Positions 54,601 to 63,095 are shown, counted from the first letter of the stretch. The stretch is DNA of 64,000 nucleotides from Arbacia lixula (GCA_963669155.1 OZ022581.1:18281027-18345026); one strand, 5' to 3'. Notes: generated by a model from the sequence alone, not told the origin. Program-made: numbers and translations.

Positions 54601-57600
54601 ATGGGTGAATGTCCCACAGAGAGACTACTGGATTAAAGGATTAAACACATTAAGCCTCTTATTGGCTTTAATTGACCTGGCTACTGGTTTCATTATTCGC
54701 TCTGATGGGAGATTTATGCCAATTATCAAAAGGAAGAACAAGCAAGCCTTCTAATGTGCCAAAAATCCACTTTCAACCTGTACAGACAATACACATGCAC
54801 AGACCACTTTTCCTGTAGACTTCAAGAAATGTAGTACAGCTGTGCATGTACATCTAATTAATTGAGTATTATGTAACTGTAATGTATTGAGCTACACAAT
54901 AACTATGGGATCCATTGTCTCGAATGTAATTTCTGTGTATGTTTCGTATTGTATTATTGAAATCCATTAGTACAGTTCTGTAATCTGGAATATGTATGTA
55001 AATGTATTGTAATTTGTAAAACCATGTGAAAAGTGAATTTCCTGAAAGGGAGAAAAAAGCAACTCAATTCTCAATTCTCAATTCTTTCTCATATTTCATG
55101 TACCTTTGTATTATGCTCCTATAAGTTTCAACCATACCTTGTATGTAACTGTTTTTCTCTGTCTTCCCTCTGTCTCAAGCTCTCAGTTCTCTTATTCTCC
55201 CATTCCAATCTATCTATTCATTTGACCACAGCATCCTGCCATTGGTCACTCCTCCAGTTCCCTTGCAACAAATCTCTTTATACCCACCAGCACCAATGAT
55301 GACTAATGCTGGAACTATTATACACATGTATATATCAAGGTAAGTATACCACAAGTAAAACACTTGTAGTTTATACATCAAGCAGGCTAGCCACTCTTGC
55401 TCCCTGTTCGAGTATCATGTCCTATCTTTACGTACTTATACCCAAAACATTAAAGTAACTATGATCAAAATTTCTCTCTTGTGTGTAATTCAAGAAGTTA
55501 AAAAATGCTAAACGTTGCACTGCATGAGTATTTCAAGATGTTCCTACCCATGTTGATATTGCAACCCCTTCACAACCCTCCAAATGATAACTTATCTCTG
55601 AAAGGTGAGGGATGGAAGTGGTAAAGATTACGGGTCTGGTAGTAATGGTAGAACTGTTCTGTCGTAATCCAGGTTCAGCTCATATTTACTTCTAAAATCG
55701 AGCAAAAGAATCATCTTAAAATACTGTAGTGGTTGAAATTTAAAAAAAAAAATGTTATTGAAGCTATAATCAATTAATTTCATACACAATTTCATTAAGG
55801 TGTACTTCTGCAAGGCATTTCATGAAAGTTGTCAGCACGGACTATATAGTCAGTGCCAACCATTTCAGTGAAATCCTCGGTTTTGATTGGCTGGGAGGCA
55901 TGAGCCTCCGACTGTTACTATGGTAACTGTCAGAGAAAAACAACTTGTCAGTGCTGACAACTTTCATGAAATGCCCTACTGATCCATGTAGAGTGTCAGA
56001 TTCTGTTAGGATTTGTTCTATACGTCTTATATAACCTATTCACAATCATCAGACTGTGTAGGTATACCAAATACTGTCTATAGGCTTACAGCTGAAATCA
56101 CACCACAACTTTCAAATCCTGTTACTCACACTAGACCTAATTCCAGGGGGTATATCAGGACGTAGTAGAGGGCTATGGCAATCACGTTTGTGATGGCGGT
56201 TGTTATGACAACGGGCATGAGTCGGCTCTGACACTGGAGGTACTTGATCAGGAGCATGGAGAAGTAGTCCGCCTGAGTAGAGACAAGGAGAACAAACAAA
56301 GATGCTTGAGAAAACATTCAGATGTTTATGATCTTGCAGGTACAATAAGACTTTTCCTGTATTTCAGACTTCATTCCTTTCCTGGATTGTTTTCCTGTGC
56401 GGGTTTGAATGATGTAATATGATTAACAAGTTAACAAACACAACGACTGTTGTAGATTAAGCAAAATGAATCTCTACATTTGATTCAAATTGGCAACATC
56501 ATTGTTCCACAGCTTCAAATCAAGGATATGTGTGATATACATGAAGGTGTATTACCGGTATTTTGTTCTACTGGTACTCGAGGGATCTGAAACTTACACC
56601 TCCCTGTTCTACTACTGGGTGTTAAAAACCTTTTGACACTTAAAAAAAAAAAAGTTACAATTCAAATCTAGCTGAAATGTATACAAGATAAAGTCTAAGA
56701 ATATCAAATGTTTTAGAAGCATGTTTTGTGACATTTCACCATTCTTGTAATAATCCTTTTCAATATATAATGAGATTTTGTTTTTTGAACAAATTTGGAC
56801 CTAAATTTGTCTGTATATCAGATAATTAAGTCAGAGCACAACAATGCTAATTGTACATCACACATGTCAAACCACAATGTCTTTTCTGCCAGAAACAATA
56901 TGTATTATCAATGACACCATGATGGCAGGGGCTAGTGGATTTACAGGACGTGTGATGCACAATGGGCATTTTTGTGTTCTGAATTAATTATCTAATACAC
57001 ACAAATTTTTAGTTCCAAATTTGCCCCAAAGTGAAAATCTCATTATACATTCAGAGGATTATTACAAGAATGATAATATATGAAATTTCTAAAAAAAAAA
57101 AAAGACATCCTTTGACTTTTCTGGCAATATTTTAGGTTTTTTTTCCTGCTTTGTCGTCATGGGAAATTAGTGCCAACAAAGTGCAGACGACAAGCTGCAG
57201 TTCCAGCACGCATCTGTATAAACGCACAATTTCATGGCAGCTTTGGAGCATGACGAAGTCCATGAAATGAATCAAATTAATGGGATAGAGTCGTCTAAAG
57301 ATCACGAGCTGAGTTGCATTGTGGGGCTATCCAACCGTGTGTTCAAATTTCATGGTGATTTACATTAGGTAATGTTAATTTTTTATTGGAAAATGAATTC
57401 AATTTAATTAAATTCACTTACAAGTTGTTATTTTTAGATTCCAGCTTCTTCTATTTCAGACAATAATAAAAATAAAAAAACATGTCCCATTGTTCTGTTT
57501 TCAATTTTTCGGGGTAGTGCCTTTGAAAAAAAGTTTATGTAAACCATCCAAGGATATCTCAATTTGTGTTGCAGTGTAACAGTAGAGAGCCATTATATAC

Positions 57601-60600
57601 AGGTGTACACTCCAGATCTACTGAAGGATCAACACATTTAGTGATAGCCTAAATAACCTAGCTCCAGAAGTTTTCACACCTCTGAAGGAATCATACGCAA
57701 TTCTTCATCAGACCATCGTGGTCCAGTTCTTGTCTCGATTGGTTTTTCATACAATGCTTACTGACACAAAAAGATCTGGCCCGGCCAAGCCTTTTAACAT
57801 CAGACTGGCTGAGGGTAGTGCACATGGCTTCTGCGATCCAATAGTTCTTTTTTAAAGGGCATATACTGTACTGGGAAGGCAAAAAAGCCTGCAAAAGGTA
57901 ATTGTTTGCAATCTTCTTGTCAATGATCTTAAATTCATGTATTGTCCGACTTAGAAACTTGCTGAAAGTTATTTGCCTTCAAATGATTCACATTTGGAGT
58001 AATTAATGATTAATGATTAAATCCTCCAAATGTTCGGGCCGAACATTTTGAGGATTTGTGATTTAATCACTCATTACTCCAAAAGTACATCATTTGAGGG
58101 CAAATAGCTTTCAGCAAGCTTCTAAGATGGACAATACATGAATTTAAGATCATTGACAAGAAGATTGCAAACAATTACCTTTTGCAGGCTTTTTTGTCTT
58201 CCCAGTACAGTATATGCCCTTTAACAAAGGTAGGAAGAAGGGGAACTATCAGGAGAAAAGGACAACCAATGACACAAAGAGTTGTGACAGATCTGAAATG
58301 ATAGCAGGTTCAATCTGCTATCTATAATGTACAGAATAATGATTGAGTCTACCTACATATGATATTTTTTGCCAAAAAACTTGTAGATAATGTTGACACC
58401 ATGTTGTATCGGCACTGGCAAGTTAAGAAAAATAATTCGCATAATTATAAGTCACAAAAAGGCAAACAAATCACTTTTTTCTGCTTCAAATCCGGGTTGA
58501 TATTCATTCATATTTTTGTTTATCTATTCCTTTAATCATTCTGCTTTCATTCATTTTAGGTTTAATTGACCTTAACAAACGATGCCAATTGCCAATTTGA
58601 GGCATGGATCACTGCCCTATTCAAGCCATCATTCACCTTCTTCCTAGGACATTAACTCCTGATTGGCTCCCCTTGAATATCAAGGTTTGGGGCACAGTAA
58701 GATCAATCAGGGTAACAAAGGGCTCACATCATACCCAGGGATAATCTTCTTGGTTCCACAAGACTTAGGATAATCTTACCATCGTTTCCAGGTGATTTGT
58801 CAATTGAGAGTCATTAAGCTCTTGACGATTATGCCAGTAGTGCATACATGTACATGTAGCGCTCTATTTCCAAGTTTCAAGAGAACAAAGAGGCGATTTC
58901 GGCTTCAGTTGAATATATCTCATCAGAAAATAATGTGCTTGTTTTCAAATAAATTCAAGCTTATTTCGCATGAAAAGCTGACATATAAACAATAATTACC
59001 ATGACAATAAAGTGCAAGGGGAGAGAACTTCAATCTTCTGTAGACTTGGCTAGGATAAATAGGGACATCTAACAGAATGCATCTAAACTATGCCTGGTAG
59101 TAAAATTGACCTGTAGACAAGTCATTGCCTAGGTTCACACTATTATACAAAACAATGCTTTAATACCATTTTGAACTGTTTTTTCCCAATACAGCAGTGA
59201 CTTTCAATGGGGTTTTTTTTCCATGACAGTCGGATTCTGTCTTCTAAATGAGACAATTAAACCTCTGTCTAGACTCTTTGTTTGAGGTTGACTTCTTGCA
59301 TAACGGACACAAATGAACCTAAAGCCTACTTAGGAATTTGAATTTGCCATCCTCAAAGAGTAGCTATCACAATGAAAAAAGCTCTTCATCTGTGAAAGAA
59401 TATATGAATCCTGTATTTGTCTTGCTCTAAGAATTCTTGAATACTTAATGACTTTTAAGTGACGCAGAACCATCAAAACATTTAAAGACAAGGTGGCCAA
59501 TTTGCAAAAGTCATGGAACTCAGCAGAAATCGGCAGAATACTGTACTATAACAACAATGTGTATGAAATCACACGACCAAAGTCTACTATCGTAAACTAT
59601 ATTTCAGTGGACAGTGGCGCGGTGCTGCTCCTGCAAGCACTGCTCATATCACGGAACAGTGTGGAGCGGAGAACCATGATGTGTCTTGTGTACTGATTGC
59701 AGTCTTGGTCTCTAGACTACAGGAATTGCATGCCAAGTTTTGGATGACCCATCCAAAATCTACTCGTAAATTAGCCATGCAAATATTTCCACTAAAAGTC
59801 AAGTTCCACTTCAATAATTGGGAGGGAAGTTCTTGCACAGTATTTTCATTCATTTTCAGTGGTTTTGACAACATCTTATTTTTTGACTTGCAAAAGTGCT
59901 ACCCTGTCTTTGGAGCATTACTCTACAGAAGAATGTGGCTTTGAACTGTCAATATGTCAACGAACAGAGTATTGAAATCAAGTGTTTTCTATGTCCAGAA
60001 GATATTTGTCAAACCTGCCTTGATAAACAATCATGGGTGACATAACTTCAAATCGTGCGTGTCAATCATTACAAAAACCTTCAAAAACAGGATGAGAATA
60101 TTTTCAATCCTGTATTTTTGTACTTTTGACTTGAAGCAATACCAATAAAATATGCACACTCATAAAATCTGCTTACATAAATTCATGTTAGCTCTCTTCA
60201 GTCAGTCATGACGTTCCTCAGCATATTGCCGGTGATTGCACTTATACATGAAAGCGGACGATATAACAGCCGATTTACTGTTCCGGGAAATATGACGAAA
60301 GTGAAGACTGGAAATCATATCTGCCTATATTAAACTGCCATGAGTGAGTTCATCATTTTGAACTGTTAAGGGGAAAGGCGACCCTGAAATTAAGTTGTTT
60401 TATTAAAAAGAAACATACGAAGAAACATACTAGTGAAGGTTTGACGAAAATCCGTCCAAGAATAAGAATGTTATGACTTTTAAAGTTTTAATTTTGTTAG
60501 GTCACTTGCGAGTTGCTCTTCCACATGTTGAATGCTGTATAATTCCATAAATTGCTCTTTTGCTGTTTTAGATGAAAGAATCATTCTTTTTCAACTTGTG

Positions 60601-60951
60601 TAAAAACATGTGTCTACTGATATATCAAATGCACAGGTAAAATGGTATACATCCTTTGGAAATGGAAATTTTCAAGAAAATAGTACACAACATATGAGAG
60701 ATCAGCTCGCATGAAACATCATACAATTGAAATCTAAAAAAAAATCACAACTCTCTAATCATTTAACAATTTTTTGTTAAACCTTCACTAATGTTTCTTT
60801 CATATGTTTGCTTTCATTAAATCCAACTGAAGTTCAAGGTGGATTTTCTCTTTAAAGATAGCCCTAGAGCGATTATGTCATAAAATAAAATGGATCGTTT
60901 GTACTTACTGGCACTGCAGGGATATAGATCATGCAGTAGATCCCAGCCAAC
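30075..60951 (-). CDS. SLC47A1: MATE-family multidrug/toxin extrusion transporter, N-terminus beyond window
   Basis: Coding exons in transcript order: 60951-60909, 56272-56130, 41685-41588, 39705-39592, 36400-36333, 35670-35562, 34610-34535, 33491-33422, 32418-32286, 31702-31608, 30686-30075. All junctions are GT-AG and keep one frame, giving about 519 aa. MATE proteins are polytopic plasma-membrane H+/organic-cation antiporters that export drugs and metabolites. Diagnostic segments: [41 protein letters not shown]...[42 protein letters not shown] and [11 protein letters not shown], all paralleling human MATE1. A C-terminal membrane segment ([17 protein letters not shown]) follows a long hydrophilic loop, as in 13-TM animal MATEs. 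Roughly the first 150 residues should lie beyond 64000. SLC47A1 versus SLC47A2 cannot be decided. Of four glutamates reported important in human MATE1, one is kept, two are Asp and one is Tyr. Confidence 0.9.
30687..31607 (-). other. SLC47A last intron
   Basis: AT-rich, with duplicated TTTTTTTTTAGTGCA near 30875-30905. No repeat family recognised. Confidence 0.55.
31608..31702 (-). CDS. SLC47A1: SLC47A exon: [11 protein letters not shown]...TQETNE
   Basis: Encodes a membrane segment aligned with GLWSGI...LNW of human MATE1. Acceptor TTGCAG, donor GAG|GTGAGG. Confidence 0.9.
31833..32300 (-). repeat. Splice-donor-derived minisatellite (three units)
   Basis: Three units begin at about 31825, 31966 and 32231 (+ strand). 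Each has GGGGGCATRTRCCCC, then a long C-rich tract, then a segment like ACTCACCATAAATG. In the last unit this segment is the true donor of the 32286-32418 exon; in the first two it reads CCTACCATACATG and GTTACCATATAT. In gene sense each copy keeps TATG|GT. Confidence 0.7.
32286..32418 (-). CDS. SLC47A1: SLC47A exon: [11 protein letters not shown]...YKGIY
   Basis: Encodes [20 protein letters not shown] and [16 protein letters not shown], the highly conserved second half-repeat of MATE. Donor TATG|GTGAGT, acceptor TTCCAG. Confidence 0.95.
33422..33491 (-). CDS. SLC47A1: SLC47A exon: [20 protein letters not shown]
   Basis: 70-bp exon encoding a membrane segment. The Asp of AVLDATA aligns without gaps to human MATE1 Glu389. 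Confidence 0.88.
33791..33917. repeat. Small foldback within an R-family-like repeat
   Basis: Arms 33803-33822 (GTAAGGATAGCATGCTCCAT) and 33877-33896 are a perfect 20-bp inverted repeat, extending to about 30 bp with mismatches. The right arm with its flank 'ctgggtgtatgcct' recurs at 34363-34404 and 62050-62092. Confidence 0.75.
34535..34610 (-). CDS. SLC47A1: SLC47A exon: [16 protein letters not shown]...SDR
   Basis: Encodes [20 protein letters not shown] followed by FTSD(R), aligned with the human IFTTDR region. Acceptor CTACAG, donor AG|GTAAG. Confidence 0.9.
34611..35561 (-). other. SLC47A intron
   Basis: No repeat family or RNA recognised. Confidence 0.5.
35562..35670 (-). CDS. SLC47A1: SLC47A exon: [20 protein letters not shown]
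   Basis: Carries the MATE signature [12 protein letters not shown]. Acceptor TTCAG, donor GGGAG|GTACGT. Confidence 0.95.
36333..36400 (-). CDS. SLC47A1: SLC47A exon: [20 protein letters not shown]
   Basis: 68-bp exon encoding the membrane segment that in human MATE1 contains Glu300. Gap-free alignment places Tyr (in MYT) at that position. Acceptor TGACAG, donor ATG|GTAAG. Confidence 0.92.
36390..37190 (-). repeat. Tandem copies of an acceptor border in the intron
   Basis: The true acceptor region (+ strand AAAGACCTGTCACAATTGGA at about 36396) recurs at about 36565 (GAAGACCAGTCACAATCAGA), 36706 (AAAGACCTGTCACAATAACA) and 37014 (AAAGACCTGTCACAGTTGGA). Each copy also carries 'GTTGGGGCCAGGGA'-like and 'TTGGCAAT' blocks. 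The long third-to-fourth gap is explained by a foldback element at 36804-36967. In gene sense every copy offers a polypyrimidine-like run and TGAC(A/T)G. Confidence 0.8.
36804..36967. mobile_element. Foldback MITE, GTTGTCAGCACTGAC family
   Basis: Ends GGGCTTTTCATGAACG and the complement of CATGAAACGCCC, with an internal GTCAGTGCTGAC palindrome. The right half includes 'GATTGGCTGAGAGGCA', shared with the copies at 47071-47239 and 55813-55976. It is inserted into a unit of the intronic tandem array. Confidence 0.85.
37191..39420 (-). other. SLC47A intron, nothing recognised
   Basis: AT-rich. A segment 'GGTCCGGTTAGGATGTCAAC' at 37501 repeats a sequence near 34722. No exon or RNA gene recognised. 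Confidence 0.5.
39421..39533 (-). pseudogene. Decayed duplicate of the neighbouring SLC47A exon
   Basis: Aligns with the functional exon 39592-39705 at a constant offset of 174 bp with no net indels. The duplicate would read [20 protein letters not shown], then VWPG, a TGA stop (39449-39451) and [10 protein letters not shown]; the functional exon reads [20 protein letters not shown] and [15 protein letters not shown]. The donor GT has been lost. The flanking introns are not obviously similar, so the exon body itself is what remains. Confidence 0.85.
39592..39705 (-). CDS. SLC47A1: SLC47A exon: [10 protein letters not shown]...[10 protein letters not shown]
   Basis: Encodes the conserved amphipathic segment and the CLEWW motif. 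The Glu of EWW aligns to human MATE1 Glu273, and the Asp of FDIG to Glu278. Donor GCAG|GTAACG, acceptor ATACAG. Confidence 0.95.
40257..40271. repeat. Poly-G tract
   Basis: A run of about 15 G. Confidence 0.85.
40556..40583. repeat. Poly-C tract
   Basis: Two C runs interrupted by one T. Confidence 0.85.
40590..41587 (-). repeat. ~110-bp degenerate minisatellite abutting an exon donor
   Basis: About nine units are marked by GACCAGCGGAACCTATCA-like sequence at about 40631, 40742, 40840, 40952, 41046, 41156, 41268, 41391 and 41503 (spacing 94-123 bp). Each unit also has 'TTTGAAATGTG', 'GGTTGTGGT' and 'TGTGACCA', and ends in a pyrimidine tract followed by 'TTGTACCTGTCCAC'-like sequence. That terminal block resembles the real donor border of the 41588-41685 exon, at which the array stops. 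Confidence 0.8.
41588..41685 (-). CDS. SLC47A1: SLC47A exon: [20 protein letters not shown]
   Basis: Encodes a membrane segment plus [12 protein letters not shown], matching GSAGANLISQYTLALLLFLY and the following TW in human MATE1. Donor ACAG|GTAACA, acceptor TTGCAG. Confidence 0.95.
41830..42000 (-). repeat. Dispersed repeat, family R (partial, reverse)
   Basis: Contains AGTCATGAAACTTGACATGG, then ATTAGCAGTAT and AAAACTATCCTTGTCTATGT, shared with the reverse-oriented copies at 63100-64000. Confidence 0.65.
42005..42645 (-). other. SLC47A intron, nothing recognised
   Basis: No repeat unit or exon recognised. Confidence 0.45.
42650..43445. repeat. ~95-bp degenerate minisatellite
   Basis: About nine diverged units, each with 'ACATGACCCAAATTTACAAAGG'-type sequence (abridged: ACATGACC, TTCACAAAGG), then 'TTAAATGTAAACC' and 'GAAATGGAGAAAA'. 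Markers lie near 42674, 42762, 42852, 42956, 43053, 43138, 43233, 43315 and 43426. Confidence 0.8.
43446..44451 (-). other. SLC47A intron, nothing recognised
   Basis: AT-rich with a G-rich patch at 44395-44420. Confidence 0.45.
44452..44514. mobile_element. 63-bp minimal TIR element (family F)
   Basis: Consists of little more than the two inverted ends: GCGTCTTCATTAGCCCAATC, a body containing AAATAGCGAGCTAG, and GGGCTAATGAAGATGC. The same ends occur on the 47571-49238 and 53421-53862 elements. Confidence 0.8.
44553..44720 (+). repeat. R-family fragment
   Basis: Starts with CCCTTTTGCAGGTCATAACA as in other R copies, then diverges. Confidence 0.4.
44721..45115 (-). other. SLC47A intron, nothing recognised
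   Basis: No structure recognised beyond short duplications (GCTCACACAT). Confidence 0.45.
45154..46470 (+). repeat. 157-bp tandem array with nuclear-receptor half-sites
   Basis: GAGTCTTGCA-type starts lie at 45154, 45311, 45468, 45625, 45782, 45939, 46096, 46253, 46287 and 46444. The spacing is exactly 157 bp except for one 34-bp partial unit (46253-46286). The inner units are nearly identical. Each unit contains TGACCT, 4 bases (CAAA), TGACCT, 1 base, TGACCT, 7 bases, TGACCT, at 45180, 45337, 45494, 45651, 45808, 45965, 46122 and 46313. These are DR4 and DR1 arrangements of the AGGTCA half-site on the - strand, the gene-sense strand of the surrounding intron. Confidence 0.95.
46473..46571 (+). 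repeat. GGACGGAC(GAC) minisatellite and hairpin tail
   Basis: Tandem GACGGACGACG units (46473-46530) are followed by a hairpin-forming GTCTCGCC...GTGCGAGAC end. The end resembles the 'cgttcaggcgagac' terminus of the 8170 repeat, so the array may be the body of one dispersed element class. Confidence 0.7.
46575..47065 (+). repeat. Dispersed repeat, family R (copy)
   Basis: Contains GGAAGAAAATACTGTAGCAG, AACTGAAAACTGACTGAGTG, GGAATCATATTGATCTTTAG and a terminal 'GGTATAATGCTAATCCATGC' block. Confidence 0.75.
47071..47239. mobile_element. Foldback MITE, GTTGTCAGCACTGAC family
   Basis: Ends GGGGGCACTTCATGAAAGTT and the complement of TTTCACGAAATGCCTCCC. It has internal ACAGTTACCATAGTAACAGT and GTCAGTGCTGAC palindromes. 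A solitary right-end fragment lies at 47338-47369. Confidence 0.9.
47338..47369. mobile_element. Solo end of the GTTGTCAGCACTGAC MITE
   Basis: GTGCTGACAACTTTCATGAA followed by ATGCCCCC, without a left arm. Downstream DNA repeats the flank of the 47071 copy (GAGGCAGGCGA...GGTGAGAGAGTGAGAG at 47289 and 47420), so this is part of a local segment duplication. Confidence 0.7.
47887..49044. mobile_element. Nested TIR element rich in GCAAGCTTGC palindromes
   Basis: Inverted ends: GCCCTTATAGAAAAATCTGC on the left, and on the right the complement reads CACCCTTACAGAAATCCAAG. It is flanked by GAGCTAGCT (47878-47886) and GAGCTAGTT (49045-49053), a possible 8-bp target duplication. Subterminal regions are arrays of the palindrome GCAAGCTTGC and variants (47905-48130 and 48810-49030). 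The middle holds repeats of 'GGTTTCTACTGGT'. Confidence 0.75.
48786..48897. repeat. Near-perfect 50-bp inverted repeat
   Basis: Arms 48786-48835 and 48848-48897 are complementary at 49 of 50 positions, with a 12-base spacer (48836-48847). The arms start CTTGCAGGATCTGCAGTTGC. It lies in the right subterminal array of the nested element. Confidence 0.9.
49243..49695. mobile_element. TIR element with CCCCGTT ends
   Basis: The left end ATTAGCCCCGTTTAAATACG, then ATATACCGCTATTA, pairs with the right end, complement of GGATAAGCGGTGTATATGAA then CGGGGTTATT. A 110-codon open frame inside (49352-49684) resembles no known protein and is probably fortuitous. Confidence 0.65.
49696..50855 (-). other. 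SLC47A intron
   Basis: GA-rich patches with a duplicated 'GAGATGGATGGAGATAAACA' at 49743 and 49766, and a poly-C tract at 50078-50093. No gene. Confidence 0.5.
50860..51390 (+). repeat. Long dispersed repeat, forward copy (pair with 58612-58906)
   Basis: Highly similar to the reverse complement of 58612-58906. Shared blocks include GTAAGATTATCCTAAGTCTT, GAGCCCTTTGTTACCCTGAT and GAAATCGCCTCTTTGTT. No coding capacity. Confidence 0.85.
51391..53420 (-). other. SLC47A intron, nothing recognised
   Basis: AT-rich, with a T-rich then G-rich homopolymer block at 52070-52119. No exon or RNA gene recognised. Confidence 0.5.
53421..53862. mobile_element. TIR element F, copy without the nested insert
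   Basis: About 440 bp. The right end GATCGGGCTAATGAAGACGC matches the left end of the 47571 element in reverse; the left end (GTCTCCATTAGCC) is more diverged. The site corresponding to the nested insertion is intact here (GGAGCTAGCTCGG near 53545). Confidence 0.85.
53863..55812 (-). other. SLC47A intron, nothing recognised
   Basis: AT-rich. Short tandem 'CAATTCT' at 55062-55085. The segments near 54030-54080 and 55590-55640 share 'GGNAGTGGTAAAGAT', a possible old duplication. Confidence 0.45.
55813..55976. mobile_element. Foldback MITE, GTTGTCAGCACTGAC family
   Basis: Ends GGCATTTCATGAAAGTTGTC and its complement. Internal GATTGGCTGGGAGGCATGAG and TTACTATGGTAACTGTCAG blocks are shared with the copies at 36804 and 47071. 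Confidence 0.9.
56130..56272 (-). CDS. SLC47A1: SLC47A exon: [20 protein letters not shown]
   Basis: Encodes the above followed by [20 protein letters not shown] and YPLELGL, aligned with LQVKYLLNQGIVLPQIVTGV and the next TM of human MATE1. Acceptor CTCAG, donor TAGT|GTGAGT. It is isolated by introns of about 14.4 and 4.6 kb. Confidence 0.93.
56273..57851 (-). other. SLC47A intron, nothing recognised
   Basis: Segments near 56690-56830 and the complement of 56990-57080 share 'AATGAGATTTT', 'CAAATTT' and 'TTATTACAAGAATG' blocks. This suggests an old inverted repeat of about 350 bp spanning 56690-57085. Confidence 0.5.
57852..58224. mobile_element. Long palindromic foldback element (TTAA-bounded)
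   Basis: Ends TTAAAGGGCATATACTGTAC and its near-perfect complement. It is almost wholly palindromic, like the copy at 11276-11660, with the centre near TTCGGGCCGAACA at 58032. Confidence 0.9.
58225..58611 (-). other. SLC47A intron, nothing recognised
   Basis: No structure recognised. Confidence 0.45.
58612..58906 (-). repeat. Long dispersed repeat, reverse copy (pair with 50860-51390)
   Basis: Reverse complement of much of 50860-51390. The two copies flank the 56130-56272 exon in opposite orientation. Confidence 0.85.
59500..59915 (-). repeat. Dispersed repeat, family R (reverse copy)
   Basis: Contains GATTGCAGTCTTGGTCTCTA, TTTTGGATGACCCATCCAAA and AATTGGGAGGGAAGTTCTTG, the reverse of the R consensus. 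Confidence 0.75.
59916..60908 (-). other. SLC47A intron, nothing recognised
   Basis: AT-rich. A segment near 60680-60790 (AGTACACAACATAT...ATTTAACAATTTTT) resembles 14440-14530 (AGTACACAACATAT...ATAATTTGACGGATTTTT), an old dispersed repeat. Confidence 0.45.
60909..60951 (-). CDS. SLC47A1: SLC47A exon: [14 protein letters not shown] (first in window)
   Basis: 43-bp exon aligned to the human LTQTYVTIFIPALP region. It enters with one base of a split codon, so upstream exons must exist. None was recognised up to 64000. Acceptor GTGTAG, donor CCA|GTAAGT. Confidence 0.8.
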
Positions 60952-61789
60952 CTACACAAACAGAAAAAGGAAAGAACACTATTATACAGACTCCACAAGG
61001 TTCAGTTTAAATGGTGTGAGGGCTGGGAGAACTCTTAACTCTTGGGTAGGTTCTAGGTTCTAGCCTGACCCGGATTGAATACATACCAAACTCTTACTGG
61101 AAATATACGTCCCAAGAGCAATCGATCAGATATCCGTATCGCGAGGTGATATCGCTTGATATCGGCTATATGCGATAGAGAGAATTAGCAGAGCCACTTC
61201 AAAATTCACTCATATTCTCCTCACAGGCTTCAGATCATTCAGTTCTACTGGGTCAAGCACTTGTATGAGGTTATGGTAGCCTAGCTACAAGGCTGTTGGC
61301 CATTTAAATGCCACTTTTAACTAGGGTATAGTACTCACGAGACTAGTCACATTTTCTATTCTTCCATTTGTCTCAGTCTATCTACCTGCCAGGGTGAACC
61401 GCAGATGAATTAGAGGATGATTAGTCTACTGCAGCCAGACCTGTTTCTTAAAGAGTTTTTTTTTATAGGCTCTCCCCCACACTGTTATATGTTATCAATT
61501 TTCTGTTATTGAAGTGTGCAAGCAGTCATTCAATATTGTTTTCTATATGCATTATATTTACCTTTTTAATGTCCCTCTTCATTTATTTATCTGTATATGC
61601 ATGTGAACGTATCATTTTATGTCCGTGTATGTTGTATGTTTATGTTTATATGTGGAAAAAAGAAAAATTCAAATTCAAAGAGTTTGGATTTGAAATCCCC
61701 AACAGCCTGGAATGCAGGCTAAGCAATGATTGAATGAATGGGTTTATTGTCCATAACCGCGACACAGAAATGTGCCTTCCACCGGGGCA
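60952..61789 (-). other. SLC47A intron, nothing recognised
   Basis: No further N-terminal MATE exon could be found here. Confidence 0.5.
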
Positions 61790-62500
61790 AGCATATGAAG
61801 TGTAAAGTGTGCAAAAAAATATATTTTCTCCTCAGAAAAAGAGATAACTCTTTGTGTGGAATCATATTGACTTTTAGATTTCGAGCAGGTTTTGGGCGTG
61901 TCGTCCAAAACCTCTGTGGTTCGTATAGTTCTGTAGCGAGACCGCAATCAGCATACATTGCCGCTGCAATGGGGTATATAAATGTATACTACGATCTCTA
62001 TGTTTCAAATTAAACAAGGATATTTTGAAATGACATTTTTCATTTATGTACAGGATGGAGCTTGCTATCCTTACTACTGCTGGGAGTATGTCTAAAATTT
62101 CATTTCACAATGGTTATTACCCAAGAAAGTCCTTTCACTATAAACAAGGATAGTTTTTCACTGTTCCTGAATTTTTTTTGTGAAACTATTACTGTGAGAT
62201 TGCAAACATGTTATTGTACAAGATTTTTTCTGATCCATGCCAAGTCTCATGACTTTTGTTAACCTGGCCCTCAGGATGTCTTAAAAGGTAGCATTGCCCT
62301 CTTGCAGGTCAAAGCAAAATAAAATGATATAACTGTCACTGAAAATGGAAGAAAATACTGTATACGAACATCCCTTTCAATATTAGAGCTGGAAACTGGC
62401 TTTGAGTGGAATTATATTGATCACTCTGGAGTGCTAGTAGGTTTTGGACAAGTCATCCAAAACTTAGCAGTTCCTGTAGCTTTTTAAGATGAAGCCACAC
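61790..62500 (+). repeat. Two R-family copies in tandem
   Basis: First copy about 61790-62300 (GGAATCATATTGACTTTTAG...CATGACTTTTGTTAA), second about 62290-62500 (GCCCTCTTGCAGGTCAAAGC...GGAAACTGGCTTTGAGTGGA), truncated at a poly-C tract at 62501-62511. Confidence 0.75.
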
Positions 62501-62511
62501 CCCCCCCCCCT

Positions 62512-63095
62512 CCAGATATCGAAACAATAGGCCTACACATGAAGAGTAATGAAACAAAATGCAAGTATTTATAAAGTGCGCAACCAACTATTTTTGTCGA
62601 CGCTGATCAGTGCACATCATGCAGCAAAGAAAAGGGGTAATAGAGTATAGATTATGACATACGGCATGAGGAAGAGAGGGTAGTTATATGGTGGAGAAGG
62701 ATATGTTCATCCTCATGATAATTCCCTAACTCTGTCCCCTTCCTTTTGTTTTATTTCATGTTACATACTCTTTACTCTTTACTCTTCGTGCGACATGCGA
62801 GGTATGACAAAACCTCACCTCGCTAGGGTAGAGTGAGCGACAGTGAGCGTAGACGCACACTGAGTGGTTTCATTACATTAAAAAGCGAAAAACCACAGGC
62901 TGGCCTTCCTGTAACTGCCTTTGCTGCCACCTCAGAGACTCTCCCGGGTACGTTTAGCCTGAATTCCGCTCCCCGCCTCGAACATGTGTGTAACCTGGAG
63001 GCTCCCAGGGTAACACCACAGACTCTACCCAGGAGAGTCAGCTAGGGCTAAAGGTTGCCTGAATCACACACACACTACCACAACGAGGCAAGACT
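62512..63095. other. Intronic or 5' region, nothing recognised
   Basis: CpG-richer than its surroundings at 62800-63060. A 70-codon open frame at 62833-63045 has no recognisable product. Confidence 0.4.
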
